A stretch of 64,000 nt of DNA. Source: Primulina eburnea. Taxonomy: Eukaryota; Streptophyta; Magnoliopsida; Lamiales; Gesneriaceae. The notes beneath the pieces are model-generated. The model made no database searches and was not told the DNA's origin. It saw only the letters and a list, made by a program, of their open reading frames with translations. The stretch lies in assembly GCF_022965805.1 (NCBI RefSeq), contig NC_133101.1, positions 11,879,069-11,943,068 of the forward strand, written 5' to 3'. The position numbers and the translations under genes were made by a program. Shown piece by piece: positions 39,527 to 51,063 of this stretch. Each line of letters starts with the position of its first letter. Position 1 is the first letter of the stretch.

Positions 39527-40390
39527 TTAATCATATTAGTGTATTAAGTCATATATTGCGAAGTCTTTTTTTAATACACTAATTATATTAGTGTATTAAG
39601 TCATATATTAGTGTAATTTATTAATATACTAATTATATTAGTGTATTAAGTCATATATTGCGAAGTCTTTTTTTAACAATTACTTTATCAAAATAAAAAA
39701 TAATGAAGTGTAACAGGTAAATTACTTCGTTGTTATTTGCAAAATGTGAAGTAACATAATATTAAATACTTCGTCAATAAGAAATCAGACGAAGTGATAG
39801 AATTAATTTACTTCAACATTGTTCTGTAAAAACGAAGTTGTTTTGCGCAATTACTCCACCAAAACACAAATTACTGAAGTCTTTCGAACCACTTACTTCG
39901 TCACTAAATGCAATTTGTGAAGTAACATAATATAAAATACTTCAACAAATATGATAAATGCTGAAGTTATAGATAATATTTACTTCGACAAATAGGATAA
40001 ATTGTGAAGTTTTTTGTGTCTATTACCTCATCAAAATACATAACTACGAAGTCTTTCAGATGAATTACTTCGTCGATTATTGTTAATACTGACGTAAAAT
40101 AATATAAACTACTTCGCTAAATAATAATTAAGACGAAGTTATATATAATATATTACTTCATTATTTACAATAATCGATGAAGTAAAACACATTTCTTACT
40201 TCGCCATCGGTCCAATTCTGGACCGGTTTTCCTTCGAAAACCGGCCAAAGACTTCAGTATTTTCAAACATACAACTTCGGTTATTGTGCGAAGTAAAAGA
40301 TACATCTATTACTTCACGTCCATATACGTCGGCAATTAACTACCATATTACTTCATTGAATACGCGAAGTAAAAAGCAATTTTTCTACTA
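39527..40390. repeat. right subterminal ACTTCG/CGAAGT array of the CACTA element
   Basis: More than 20 copies of ACTTCG, GAAGTAA and variants in both orientations occur over 860 bp. They are preceded by direct and inverted copies of TTAGTGTATTAAGTCATATA (39540-39660). In CACTA elements subterminal arrays bind element proteins. The array differs completely from the CGACGG motif at the left end. Confidence 0.88.
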
Positions 40391-40396
40391 GTGATA

Positions 40397-40956
40397 AAAC
40401 CATGATATCTGGTATAGTGCAGCCCATGATCACGAGTGAACCTTAAGTATCTTAGCAATCTGATAATTGCTTTCTAGTGTTCAACTCCTGGATTACTCGT
40501 GAATCTACTTAATTTGCTTACTACATAAGCTATGTCTGGTTTTGTAAAACTCATTAAGTACATCATACTTCCAAGGACTCTAGAGTATTCTAATTGAGAC
40601 ATACTCTCACCTCGATTCTTTGATAGATGCTGACTGGTATCTATCGGGGTCCTAGCCAATGCAGAGTCATCATTATTGAATTTCTCAAGTATTTTGTCAA
40701 CATAATGTGACTGACTTAGGACTAGCCCTTCTGATGTTCTATGGATTTTAATTCCAAGAATTACATCGGCTAAGCCCAAATCTTTCATGTCAAATCTTGA
40801 GTTCAATAACTTCTTGGTGGATTTGATCATCTTATCATTACTACCAATGATAAGTATGTCATCTACGTAAAGACATAAAATGACATATCCATTTGCAGTA
40901 TTTTTAATGTATACACAGTTGTCAATAGCTTCATCCTTACTTTTAAGAAGATACAC
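40397..40956 (-). pseudogene. copia B reverse transcriptase, C-terminal part fused to integrase remnant
   Basis: The minus frame reads YLLKSKDEAID from the integrase and then directly NCVYIKNTANGYVILCLYVDDILIIGS, the RT YVDD active-site motif, followed by LGIKIHRTSEGLVLSQ and FTKPDIAYVVSKLSRF. In copia A the integrase phrase continues with YKFVQYKNEVENQ, so in copia B several hundred codons between integrase and RT are deleted. The frame continues towards the CACTA junction and resumes at 26901. Confidence 0.9.
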
Positions 40957-41473
40957 ATAACAAAATTTTGTGCTATCGTCAACAAAAATGATGAAGTATT
41001 TATTTCCACAACGAGTTTACACACTTTCTAGATCACATATATCACTGTGAATTAGATCAAGTGGTTCAATATTTCTTTCAATAGTTCGAAAAGATGATAT
41101 TGTTAGTTTTGCCTCAATACAAGTTTCACATTTGTGTTGTTTTATCAATTTGGAATGCATCAATGCTTTTCATGTTAATTAGTCTACGAATTGTATCGTA
41201 ATTAATGTGTCCAAGTCTACCTGCCATAAACAAGAAGATTCAAGCAAGTAAGCAAAAGTATTAACTTTATTCATCACAGGCTTAATAGTCATTACATTGA
41301 GTTTGAATAAACCATTACAAACATACCATTTGCCAACAAGCATTCCACTTCTCGACAAAACCACCTTATCTGACTCGAAGACAATGCGGAAACCATGCTT
41401 GTTAAGAAGCGACCCGGACACTAAGTTCTTACGGATGTCCGGTACATACAACACATTGTTCAAAGGCAGTTTT
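40957..41473 (-). pseudogene. copia B GAG-pre-integrase and integrase start
   Basis: The segments NVLYVPDIRKNLVSGSLLNKHG and LLESSCLWQ lead to an integrase start (HSDICDL, then a TAA, FVDDST). It parallels copia A at 304-960. Stops and one-base shifts break the frame around 41020 and 41170. Confidence 0.85.
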
Positions 41474-42405
41474 TGATAGGATCGGTTAACTCAACGTGAA
41501 AGTGTTTAGAAGGGGGGGTTGAATAAACACTTGCTAGATTAAAACTTCTTCGAAAGGTTGGGTACAGTTTTGATTACAAACTGACTCAAGTATCTCGTCG
41601 GTCGATAACAATCAGTTAAACTGAATAAAACAGTTGCGGAAAACTAACTGACTGAAAGATAGAATGAATAACTGAAAGTAAATAACACAGGAAATGTTTC
41701 TGGATGTTCGGAGACTTGAATAACTCCTACGTCACCCCTTCTATCACAAAGATAGGATATTCACTAAAAGACTTTGATCAAATACAATAACGTGTACTGA
41801 CCCACTTCAGTTTGGACTTATCTATTGCCAAAACTGAAACTCTTAGTTAACAACTCTTTTACAGATCACAACTGATCTTAGCACAACTTGTACAATTTAT
41901 CAAAGATTACAAAGTGCTTTTTCTAGCTCAAAACGTAGCCTGAATGCTACTGATAAAACTGATAAGCTTGAGCTTTGATTTGACGAAGTTGAGAGAATAT
42001 TTTCGCAGAGTAACAGCAAGTAAAATGAGTAGTTCAGAATCGGTAGTTCTTCAGCTGCTCTCTTCGACTATTTATAGGCTTCTGTCAACGGTAACATTTA
42101 TTTGAATAACAGCCGTTGTTTGCCACGTCAATATTCCCTGATAGATCGTACACTGCAACTTCTGAAATGCGGCGATCCACTACCAGTTCTCAGAAGACTG
42201 TACTATTTGTCGGTTGTCGTTTTCACTTTATGACGTGTACAGCTGAAAGATCAGCTGATAACAAATCAGTTGGCGAGAATGAACTGGCGAGAATATCTGC
42301 TGAAATATCAGTTAAGCTAGGTTCAGTTAAGTCGATCAGTTGGTAGCTTTTAGTTGCTGAATTCAGTTGAGTCTTTTGTCAAACGCCGGAATTAAGTTTC
42401 CAACA
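41474..42405. mobile_element. 932-bp solo LTR inserted in copia B
   Basis: The sequence between TGATAGGATCGG and AGTTTCCAACA has TG...CA ends and an exact duplication GTTTT (41469-41473 and 42406-42410). Copia A lacks it at the matching place (about 965). It contains AAGGGGGGGTTGAATAAACAC near its left end, a phrase I associate with some plant copia LTRs, but the family is not certain. No interior or second LTR remains. Confidence 0.88.
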
Positions 42406-42410
42406 GTTTT

Positions 42411-43490
42411 TTTTCAGATGTCATCTTTAGGACAACTTTTCCTTGCCCCTTGATATCAGAAGTGGCGGAATTTCCCATGAATAGCTTTTTCCCATTCATA
42501 GATTCCTCAAGAGTAGCAAACATGGCGAGTGACACCAGTGTCGATCCACCACTCCCTTGGGTTTGAACCCACCAGATTAATTTCAGAGATTACAACACAT
42601 AGATTCATGTTTGAACCCTCTTGAGATATTTTCTACACCATATTCACCTCTCGATTTCTCTTTGGCTTCTTATATTCAGATACCTTGTGACCCATGCCAT
42701 CACAGTTATAGAATTTTCCAGAGGACTTCTTCTTTGAAACGCCTCCCTTGGGTCTGAGTTTCAACTTTTTGTTGGATGGAGAGAAGTTTCTCTTTTTCGA
42801 GCTTTGACCATGCTCGACAACATTTGCCTTAGTGGCAACATGAGAAAACAATCGTCTTTCCGAACTCTTGTTGTCTTCCTCGATGTGAAGTCGAACAACG
42901 AGCTCTTCGACATTCATATCCTTTCGCTTGTGCTTCAAGTAGTTTTTGAAATCCTTCCAAACTGGTGGTAGCTTCTCAACAATAACAGCAACTTGGAATG
43001 ATTCGCTCAAAGTCATGCCCTCACCGTGAATCTCGTGAAGAATCACTTGGAGTTTTTGAATTTGGCTGATAACCAGCTTTGAATCCACCATTTTAAAGTC
43101 CAGAAAGCGGCCAACAAGAAACTTCGTGGCCCCGGCATCCTCGGTTTTGTAATTTCTGTGAAGGGATTCCCAAAGCTCTTTGGTTGTTTTCTTTTCGCAG
43201 TACACATTGTACAGCGAGTCTGTCAATCCATTCAGCACATGATTTCGGCATAGGAAATCGGAATGATTCCAAGCCTCCAGTGCACTGACGGATTCAACAT
43301 CTCCCTCACCCTCTGTGAAATTAGGAGCATCCTCAGACAAGAATCTAGTCAGGTTCAGCATCTTCTGTTGCCACCTTTTGAAGTCCACACCAGTGAAATT
43401 TTCAGGCTTTCACCATGACTGGCTGGGACAGCAACCGCAGCAACACGTGGGGTAACATGAGGGACAACTTGAGACACAGTAGGGACAACA
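42411..43490 (-). pseudogene. copia B gag core, zinc knuckle and protease
   Basis: The minus frame at 43388-42633 reads DFKRWQQKMLNLTRFLSEDAPN, ELWESLHRNYKTEDAGATKFLV and KSSGKFYNCDGMGHKVSEYKK, the CCHC knuckle with its last Cys changed to Tyr. After a break, WWIDTG-like protease sequence lies at 42525-42580. The Cassandra insertion at 43491 cuts off the first 40 or so residues, which lie at 47323-47360. Confidence 0.87.
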
Positions 43491-43680
43491 TGTGAGGCCC
43501 GGGGCCGAAGAGGGCAGGGGGTGATCGCCGGTGCAATGAGGTTGCATGGACAATGAGCGGCTCCTGACATGTTTCTACGTGGAGGGAACATGAATGAACC
43601 GATCTCACACCAGAATGAGAGGGATTCTGAGACTGTTCAATGTAATGGAGTGTACAGTTGAAGAAGGCTTAAAAGATTTG

Positions 43681-43802
43681 ATATGTACTACTCATATCAA
43701 GAAGGTGCATCTTCTTTTCGGTAGCTTATCACATAAGAACTCCAAAGTTAAGCATGCTTGACTTAGGGCAATTTTGTGATGGGTGACCCCCTGAGAAGTT
43801 TC
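43681..43802 (+). promoter_or_regulatory. 5S-rRNA-like domain of Cassandra
   Basis: AAGAACTCCAAAGTTAAGC and ATGCTTG followed by GATGGGTGACCCCCTGAGAA match the box A and box C parts of plant 5S rRNA with a few changes. The 5' half is more diverged. It is not a real 5S gene: the flanks are LTR and the 5S 5' end is not recognisable. Confidence 0.85.
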
Positions 43803-43824
43803 TTAGAGTGCGTGTGAGTGAGGA

Positions 43825-46800
43825 TGAAATGTCTGCCCTTTTTATTGCTTTAAAAGTACTATAATTTTTTTTTTACATTCAATAAACATTTTCCCCATGA
43901 AAATATGTTACCCCTTACAATAATATACCAACCATCTAGCATTTTGAAAATCAAGTGCAATAGTCATAAAATGAAATCATCAACTGTTTTACCAAACCTA
44001 AAAAAAACAATAAATTTGAAAAGTATAGCCCATACTAAACCTCTCAAAAATCTCCCAAAAAGCATAAATAAATAGTCTTAAAAATCTTTAACATAAATCA
44101 TGAGTCATAAATCGTAAAGGCGGAAAAAGTAGAAGCGTTGGTCCTCGGGTTGTGTGCGCCATCACTCCAGCCAAATCATCCGTCAAGACCTCCCTCAACC
44201 TCACATGCATCCATCACACCTAGTGAGTCTAAAGACTCAACACACCATAATCTTAATAAAAATAATACGTAATACAGTCAACATATAACAGTGAAAAATA
44301 CTTGTACTTAAAATATCGTTTTCATGAAGATGCATAAACTTCAAACATGACGACTTTCATATATATTTTCTTGATGCATAAACTTTAAATAGAAACATTT
44401 TCATAATGATGCATCAACTTCAAGCATAAACATTTTCATGACATACAAACATGAATTTCATTTTTTCTCAACATGACATGACATAAAACCTTTAACAAGA
44501 TCATGAACATTTTCCTTTTCCTTTTCTTTTTCCTTTGTTGAATTCAGATCGTTAATTGTGACTTTCCTGACATGACATGAAAATGAAAAATCGATGGATC
44601 CATCTACATGAAATCGCAGTACTGGGCGGCGGGGGACACCAGCAACACTCTCACCGGTATACTGGGCCCTGGCCTATCCTGATCGAATAGAAATATGATC
44701 GTCGGGGTTCTCTCGAGGGCCTTTTCCCACAAATGGGTTCTCTCTGGGGCTTTTTCCCCTCACGGTATTCACATTCTTACCGTTACCACAAAACCGTTGC
44801 CACATATTCGTAATGATGAAAATACGATCGTCGGGCTCCCACTGGGACCGTCACCCTCACGACATCTCCATCGTTAACGAATTAGTCACAATTACTTCAC
44901 TTCCTTCAACATTTACATTCCCATCACTTTATAAAAATCATGCATAACATAACATTTTTGTTTTTGAAACCAAGCATGCAACGTGTCTTTTAAATGTCTT
45001 CCTTAATTCATAAAAATCTCATAGACATTTAAAAATCATATTTTAATCATGAACATTTCATAAAAATTTGAAAATAATCATAATATCATAAAAACAGCAT
45101 TTAAGGCACTGCCATGACGTTTATTAATTTTTGGTGTAAAAGACCGTTTTACCCCCGAACTTGACATTTTACATAATTGACTTTTTTTTTATTTCTTGAC
45201 TCTAACATGTCACAAATAATTATTTAAGCTTACATGAATTTTTTCATATTTTTATTTAGCATAAATCGTGGACTTTTAAATTAATATTTAAATAAGACGT
45301 ATTACTGCATTTTAATCCCGAATTAAACCAAACTTTAATATAAAATTCCCAAATTAAAAAATTAGACTTCTAATAATTATTTAAGCTTAAACATAATTTT
45401 ATGAAGCTTAAAACTATGCTTTTTAATTAATTCGTTAATTATCGTTTCTTGCGGCGATTAAATCCTGATTAAATCCAAAACTCGTTATTTTGATCCCAAA
45501 TTTTAAACGTAACATTTTTAATATTTATTATACACTTTCAAGTCATGAGCCACACCCGTGGACCCATGGATTCAATTTTAGTTATTAAAATCTCGTTTTT
45601 GACACATTGACGAACATACAGAGCCATCTCCCAATTTATTCGAGCCACGCCCGAGCCACCTTAAACCAAAACCTAGCCAACCCATCTAGGGACCCTACTG
45701 TACAAGCCCAGCCCAAATAACATGACCCTAACCCACTCAAAAACTTGCTGAAAGTCGACCCAAAATCTGTATGTGTTGTGTGTGACTCTTAACACCTTAC
45801 CAAGACTCCTAGCCAACTAGGACTCCTCTAGCCTCCTAACCAAAGATCACCTAGGACCCTCACCAACCCTGGACCACGCCCAGACTCGACCCAGACCAGC
45901 CCCGAGCCCCTAACCCACGCACAAAGCTTCTGTAACCAGTAAACCACCTGCGCGTCCCTTTGCTTCTTGCGTGCGTGAGTGTGTTGCTTCTCCTGGAATC
46001 TTGCTCGAGCCACCACGAGCCCTGACCCTTCCTATCCCTCTCTGGTCCGTCCCAAGCCATCACCCAGACCACCTAGCCCAGCCCCTACCAAGCTGCAGCC
46101 TCTTAAACTCTCGGCCAAACAAAAATACACCCTCGAGAAGTTTCCTAACCAGCGAGGACTCTTCCCCAGCTCTGCTGCGCGAGTCCTAGCCTAGTAGGAC
46201 TCTACCAGGCCCTCACCCAATACCCTCCTCGAGCCCCAGCCAGCCCTGGACGAGCCCACTTGCCCCCATGAAAAAAAACCAAACCTTGAACCTATGCCAG
46301 CCGTAAGAAGACCCACAGCTTTTTCTTTTCTCAGTTTTTCCAGCTTTGTTCCTTTTTAATTTGCAACGTTTTTAGTGTGTTTTAGGACTCTTTAAAACAT
46401 GTAAAAACACCCCTCAAACCTATCCTAATCATGGCAGCCCCTTCTACAATATAAAAACATGATTTTTGGATCAAAATTCATGAATTTAATACATGTAAGT
46501 GCAATATTCCGAAAATAATCATAAGAAATTCATGCTTTCCATGCACACGATATTTAAAACGATAATACGATGTGATAGATGAGAAAAGGAGATGTATGGC
46601 GTGCTTTTGCGTTTTAAACGCACGAAAAACCGTTGACGATGAAAAACGAAGCAAGACCTTGGCTTGATTCTACCTTGCAACCTTTGAATTTTCCTTCCAA
46701 AATATTGTAGGTGTGTGCCGTGTATTTGAAAGTGTTTTTGGGAGAGAAAAATTCAGAAAAGAGGCGTGGGAATTGTGTGATAATGGGGAGGGTTTTGAGT

Positions 46801-47257
46801 ATTATATACTAATTAATTCACTAAACATGGCTTAGGCCCAATAAGCATACAAATTAGGCCCATTAATCTTTAATTAAATAATAAAAATTAATTTATTTAA
46901 TAAAGTTTGTGAATTAAATAGCCGGGTTGCCAAACGTTCGTATTTTTGTTGAAAATCCAACACCGATAAAATTTACGTCTCGGCATATAAAATCACCCTT
47001 ATTTTAAATAATTAAAAAAAATTAACCAATAAAAACATTTTCTATTTTTCAACCATCAGTCTCCGTTCCTCGATCGCAACTCGAATCACCTTTAAAAATA
47101 CATTTTTATGCAACAATTTAGGAAAATATATTTTAAACATGTAAATATGCACAACATAATTAATCATGCAATTAAAATATTTAATTAAAATACAGGAGAA
47201 TTTAATAATTCAAATGCATGTGGTTCGCATGGACCTTTAAATTTTCGGGGCGTTACA
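43825..47257 (-). mobile_element. solo LTR of a Tekay-like gypsy element inside Cassandra
   Basis: On minus it begins TGTAACGCCCCGAAAATTTA (47257 downward) and ends at 43825 as the inverse of TGAAATGTCTGC; 3433 bp. The exact duplication GAGGA lies at 43820-43824 and 47258-47262. Its removal re-forms the Cassandra phrase GAGTGAGGACATAAGC. It carries the shared hairpin (CTAGTGAGTCTAAAGACTC from 44220) and GGTCCTCGGGTT. A GC-rich block at about 45640-46260 explains the open frames there, which I do not regard as genes. It is closely similar to the LTR at 60834. Confidence 0.92.
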
Positions 47258-47322
47258 GAGGACATAAGCATGCTGAAAAGACTCGTCTTGAGACAGTCGT
47301 CGAATTTGGGCGTTACACAACA

Positions 47323-47400
47323 TAACCAGTTTCCCTTTACACGCTGGTTTCAGTAGCCATATCTGAAACAAACCACGTAATGAGTAATCTGTTTTAAGTT
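47323..47400 (-). pseudogene. copia B gag N-terminus and leader
   Basis: The gag ATG is at 47358-47360 (MATET...), followed by AGCGTGTAAAGGGAAAC, where a TAA replaces the CAA seen in copia A. The leader between the ATG and the 5' LTR is 40 bp and has no clear Met-type primer binding site. Confidence 0.8.
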
Positions 47401-48020
47401 TGTTGCACAATATATCAAATGGTAAAGTACAGAAAGGTATTGGCAAAGAAAACCAGCGAAAATATAGTGAAGTAAAACAGTAGATAAATGATATAAATGA
47501 AGTAAACCAAACCGAGGGCTGTACAAAGTACAATGTCCTTAAAACAGATTCGTCCCCTCCTGTATGTGCTTCGAGGATCGTCTTTGACGTATGTTTCTTA
47601 GGATACAACGGAACAACCAGTAGTGACTTAGCACGAGACACTACTACGGCGAACTGAAAACGTACATTTACTTTATCACCGAGATTTAACGGAGGCCAAA
47701 TGAAAAGCTAACAATATGAAATGCAAGAGAATACTTGAAAGAGAAAGGATTTTCATGTACATGAAATGAGTACACTATTTATAAGCCCCAAAATGCACAC
47801 CAAGAGTCATGTAAGATTAATTAACTCAATTAATCTTCCCATTAAATCAAGAATATGAAAAACCAAAAGTCTTCAAGTAACTCAAGAACGTGGAAGTTCA
47901 AAAGACACTCCACAATAATGAGCCACAACCAACTCAAGAATGTGGAGAGCCAAAAGACACTTCCACATTCATGAGTCATAACTTTCATTCAAATTCTAAA
48001 TTTGATTCAAATTTCCAACA
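47401..48020 (-). repeat. 5' LTR of copia B
   Basis: 620 bp from TGTTGCACAATATATC to AATTTCCAACA on plus. It is paired with 25278-25911, followed by the CTCTT duplication and then RPT4 sequence. Confidence 0.92.
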
Positions 48021-48080
48021 CTCTTTATTTGCTTTACTGCGGCAGCCCACCACGTATCTTGGTCTGCTGCTGGCTTTGAC
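48021..48080 (-). pseudogene. RPT4: RPT4 pseudogene, displaced half of the split exon
   Basis: On minus this reads IVKASSRPRYVVGCRSKANKE, matching RPT4 directly N-terminal of the KLTVGTRVVLDM segment at 25277-25205. The split falls exactly at the copia B target duplication CTCTT. Exons for the N-terminal coiled coil are not recognisable further right, so the copy was probably already partial. Confidence 0.85.
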
Positions 48081-48085
48081 TATCA

Positions 48086-51063
48086 CTTAATAGTGACTGA
48101 TAATCAATGGGAGTTTATAGATGATAAATTAGTGAACCAAAAGGGCAAGATCCCAAAAATGACGGTACATATTATTAGAATCAAGGCCAAAGCTCTGGGA
48201 TAAGAATCGTTCATCTTTATAAATGAAGAACTCTGTTTTTCCAGTAAAAGGATAAGAAACATCAACAAGAAGATAGACGGGCTTTATCCTAAGAATAGAT
48301 GAAAGCAAAAATTTAGACACAGCGTGTCAGCGTTCATTATGCTTTATGAGCTAAAAACCAAAACTTCTAGAAAAAGCTTGTTCGCATCTAATCTATCGTA
48401 AGCAAGCAAGCAGCCTTTCCAAATTTGAGAGCCACAAAAATCTAGAGATACTAACTGCCAAATACATAGGACAATGGCTTCAACACCTACTCCTACTCAT
48501 CTGCAGAAAACAATTAAAATAGAAGGCCAGGGAATCACCGATATCTTAGATAATGACAAATCCATACATGGAAAGCCCTTGACGGGTTGAAAATGGAAAT
48601 ATCCGATAATTTATTAGAGTAGGTGTACGGCAAGCCAACTTGTGGCTTGAGCTTTTATTGACTCTAATGTAAAACAATCTTTACTTTAATAATATTTTAC
48701 AATTTCATTCGATGATGACATTATACTTTATCTGTATGCTCATGCAAGCTGCATAGATAAAGTCTTTGAAAATACAATAGGTAGGTACCATGAGGTATGC
48801 GTCGCAACGTAAGATCATAAAACTCATTAGGAAGTGTATCGTATATTATAAACAGGTTCTTAGTGGAACTAGTCGCCTAAAACAAGGATAAAGGTCGCTC
48901 GAGCTCGAGACTAGCATCTGTTATGTAAACGTCATATTTCATTGGCAAAGCATGGTGGTGCCCATTCACACGGATGGTTGATCATATGATGATTCATCGA
49001 ACAACCTTCTCTCGGACTGTCCAATTGGTTCTCACTTATCGAGTGGAATAGTCTGCAGTTATGTTTGTACAACATTAGTCCTTTGATCCAAGACAATGCA
49101 TGGGTTATACGTACTAGCATGCACTTTGATCCGTTTACCAACTCCATCGAGGGTCATCAAGTGGCCATGTTAGGTGTAGTTTCGAAATACTTAGGAGCAA
49201 ATGCATTGTAGTCTAGAATTCACTGTTCACCTATAGATGAAGATATCATATATGATCTAATGAGTTAATAGTGCAAAGAGTCTATGGCCAGAGCAAGAAA
49301 TGTGCTTTAGGGAGATGTGTTTTCCTAGTTGCACATATCATGCCACTATTAGTACTCACAGATAAATCGCATCGTTATCGAATTCATATGCAACTCTCAA
49401 TATACCAATGGTTGCAGATTCGATCGGGATATATGTATTGAAAGGACCGTACTGTACGCTAACCATAACTAAAGGTTCTTGCAGGCACTATCAATGATAC
49501 CTAAGGGATAATGGGGCGATGCTACTAGACGCTCTTACCATGATCCGACGGGTGCAATCAGAAATGAGTTCTGGCATTCTTGATCAAGAGTTGATGAAAA
49601 GAATGTGATTAACTAGGGTAAACTCGAATAAGAATAAATGTTATTCTGAATCACATATAGATGTGAACCCACAGCTAGCTGTATTCCTGAACTATTGATG
49701 GTCACACAAGTATCGGATTTTGTGTTCTTGTTGAAAATGTCAAAGTTCAAGGGGTTGAAATTTGGCGACTATAGTTTGATATATATCAAACATAAAGCGT
49801 ATAAAAGAGTTTATGGGCCGATTCCATAGGATGGAAGAAATGAAAGTTAGCATTATTTCTAAATAAGGAAGGAGAGTGAAATTGTATGTTTTGTGAAGGA
49901 ATTCACTAAAACTGACAGCTGCTCAATATGGTAATTGAAAATTTTGACCTTCGAAATTTTCAATTTTCATTATATGAACAAGACTTGTATCTTTGGTACA
50001 ACGGCGTTCTCGGATCATCGATCAAGATTATAATAAGTTTGGAATCATTCATTTAATGAATTTTGAATTTACTAATTAAATGTTGGTACTAACGATATAA
50101 AATTACATATATCCTCTTTGAGTCGTGACCAAGCTCCGAGGTCCCAACACCTATACATACACATGAAACAACATACTAGTGAATGGGACGTCGGAAATGT
50201 TTTTCGGCGTGGCTACCCGACGAAGACTTATGAGAAGAGAAGAAAACTCAAATGCCAAGGGAAGAATCATATTGTGCACATCTAGATGGAACAAAATAAG
50301 CTCATAGATTCGTGGATGTCCGAGTGAATGCATCCTTCCTTACATAGGTTTGGGTTCTTGGGATGAATGGCTGGAGTGGAATAAAAATTGAGGTCATGCC
50401 AAAGGGCTAGGTTAAATCGTAAATTGAAAGAAAAAAAATCGAACATAATTTCTGCCCGATTTAAATCGGATACGGTGATAAAGGCATGTGTAGTTTAATA
50501 TCTCAATATGTAGCTCTCAGAACACCGATGATGAAAGCATGCGTGCAAGTGCCATTTCATGAATTTTTCATTTGTCTCTTGATAATATCACTTCGTTTAA
50601 TCCAATGATATTTCTTTTGATTCTGATCTCTTCCTTTGAAACAAACTTTTCAGATTGCATGTTTTGAAGATCTAGGTAGGCGGAAATATACAATATAACG
50701 ACAAAATTCATAAAGAGAGTTTACAAGACAATGAGAGCCTGAAAAGTGAGAAATTGAAAGCAGGTAGCCTAGAGCATAAAATCGACAGTGCCAACAGAAC
50801 CGTGCTTCTTTACCTAAATTCCAAGTTCCTTCATTCACAGACCCTAACAATCATAAGTTACATGGTTGATCCTACCTATCCTTCTGAGTTAGGATACATA
50901 ACAAAAACGAGGGGAGGATAACAGATCCAGAGCCCAGTAATCATAGCTTGTGTTTTAAAACTGGAGGAGGCACCATAAAAGCACCAAAAGAATCACCAAT
51001 TCTCTGTATTCTACAAAGCTAGGGTGAGATACGCTATTTAAAACAAATCTAAAGTAGAAGTGC
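48086..51063. other. 3-kb region without a recognised gene, probably repeat-derived
   Basis: No exon of a known protein was found. The stretch from about 48612 to 50510 has the texture of an old LTR-type element (for example GTGTACGGCAAGCC near 48624 and CTCGAGACTAGCATCTG near 48903), but I could not find matching ends or a target duplication. The part from about 50900 to 51063 should include the 3' UTR of the SAE2 gene. Confidence 0.35.

Larger units (their letters stand above)
26905..40393 (+). mobile_element. CACTA (En/Spm) DNA transposon, 13.5 kb, with both termini
   Basis: The termini are CACTAGTAGAAA at 26905-26916 and its inverse TTTCTACTAGTG at 40382-40393. They are flanked by the 3-bp duplication ATA (26902-26904 and 40394-40396), the length typical of CACTA elements. 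Cutting it out with one ATA re-forms the copia RT-RNase H frame. It carries a TNP2-like transposase (28235-34814) and a second gene with a Transposase_24-like part and a Ulp1-type protease (35071-38062), both damaged. A Tekay-like solo LTR sits inside the transposase. The left subterminus has CGACGG/CCGTCG motifs and the right a long ACTTCG/CGAAGT array. Confidence 0.95.
43491..47317 (+). mobile_element. Cassandra TRIM solo LTR, split by a gypsy LTR
   Basis: The element begins TGTGAGGCCCGGGG and ends TTGGGCGTTACA, flanked by an exact duplication CAACA (43486-43490 and 47318-47322) in the copia B gag. Without the inner LTR it is 389 bp. It contains a 5S-rRNA-like stretch and the phrases GTGCGTGTGAGTGAGGAC and AAAAGACTCGTC, which are hallmarks of Cassandra LTRs. 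Only one LTR is present. Cassandra elements are non-coding and use the 5S-like part as an RNA polymerase III type promoter. Confidence 0.88.
25278..48020 (-). mobile_element. Ty1/copia retrotransposon B, nested host of other elements
   Basis: A minus-strand copia element has a 3' LTR at 25278-25911 and a 5' LTR at 47401-48020, with an exact duplication CTCTT (25273-25277 and 48021-48025). The span is 22.7 kb because of insertions at 26905-40393 (CACTA), 41474-42405 (solo LTR) and 43491-47317 (Cassandra plus gypsy LTR); without them it is about 4.5 kb. It also lost the C-terminal integrase and most of the RT by an internal deletion near 40917. It belongs to the same family as copia A. Confidence 0.93.

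Noticed and set aside
43681..43802. A genuine 5S rRNA gene
   Set aside because: Only the central and 3' parts match, with substitutions. The flanks are Cassandra LTR and no tandem 5S array is present.
45640..46260. GC-rich overlapping frames on both strands near 45828-46194 and 62772-63459
   Set aside because: They sit in the same GC-rich block of two homologous Tekay-like LTRs and overlap in several frames, which fits base composition rather than coding.
47237..47641. 134-codon minus frame across the Cassandra end and the copia LTR
   Set aside because: It crosses element borders (Cassandra, copia leader and LTR), so it is fortuitous.
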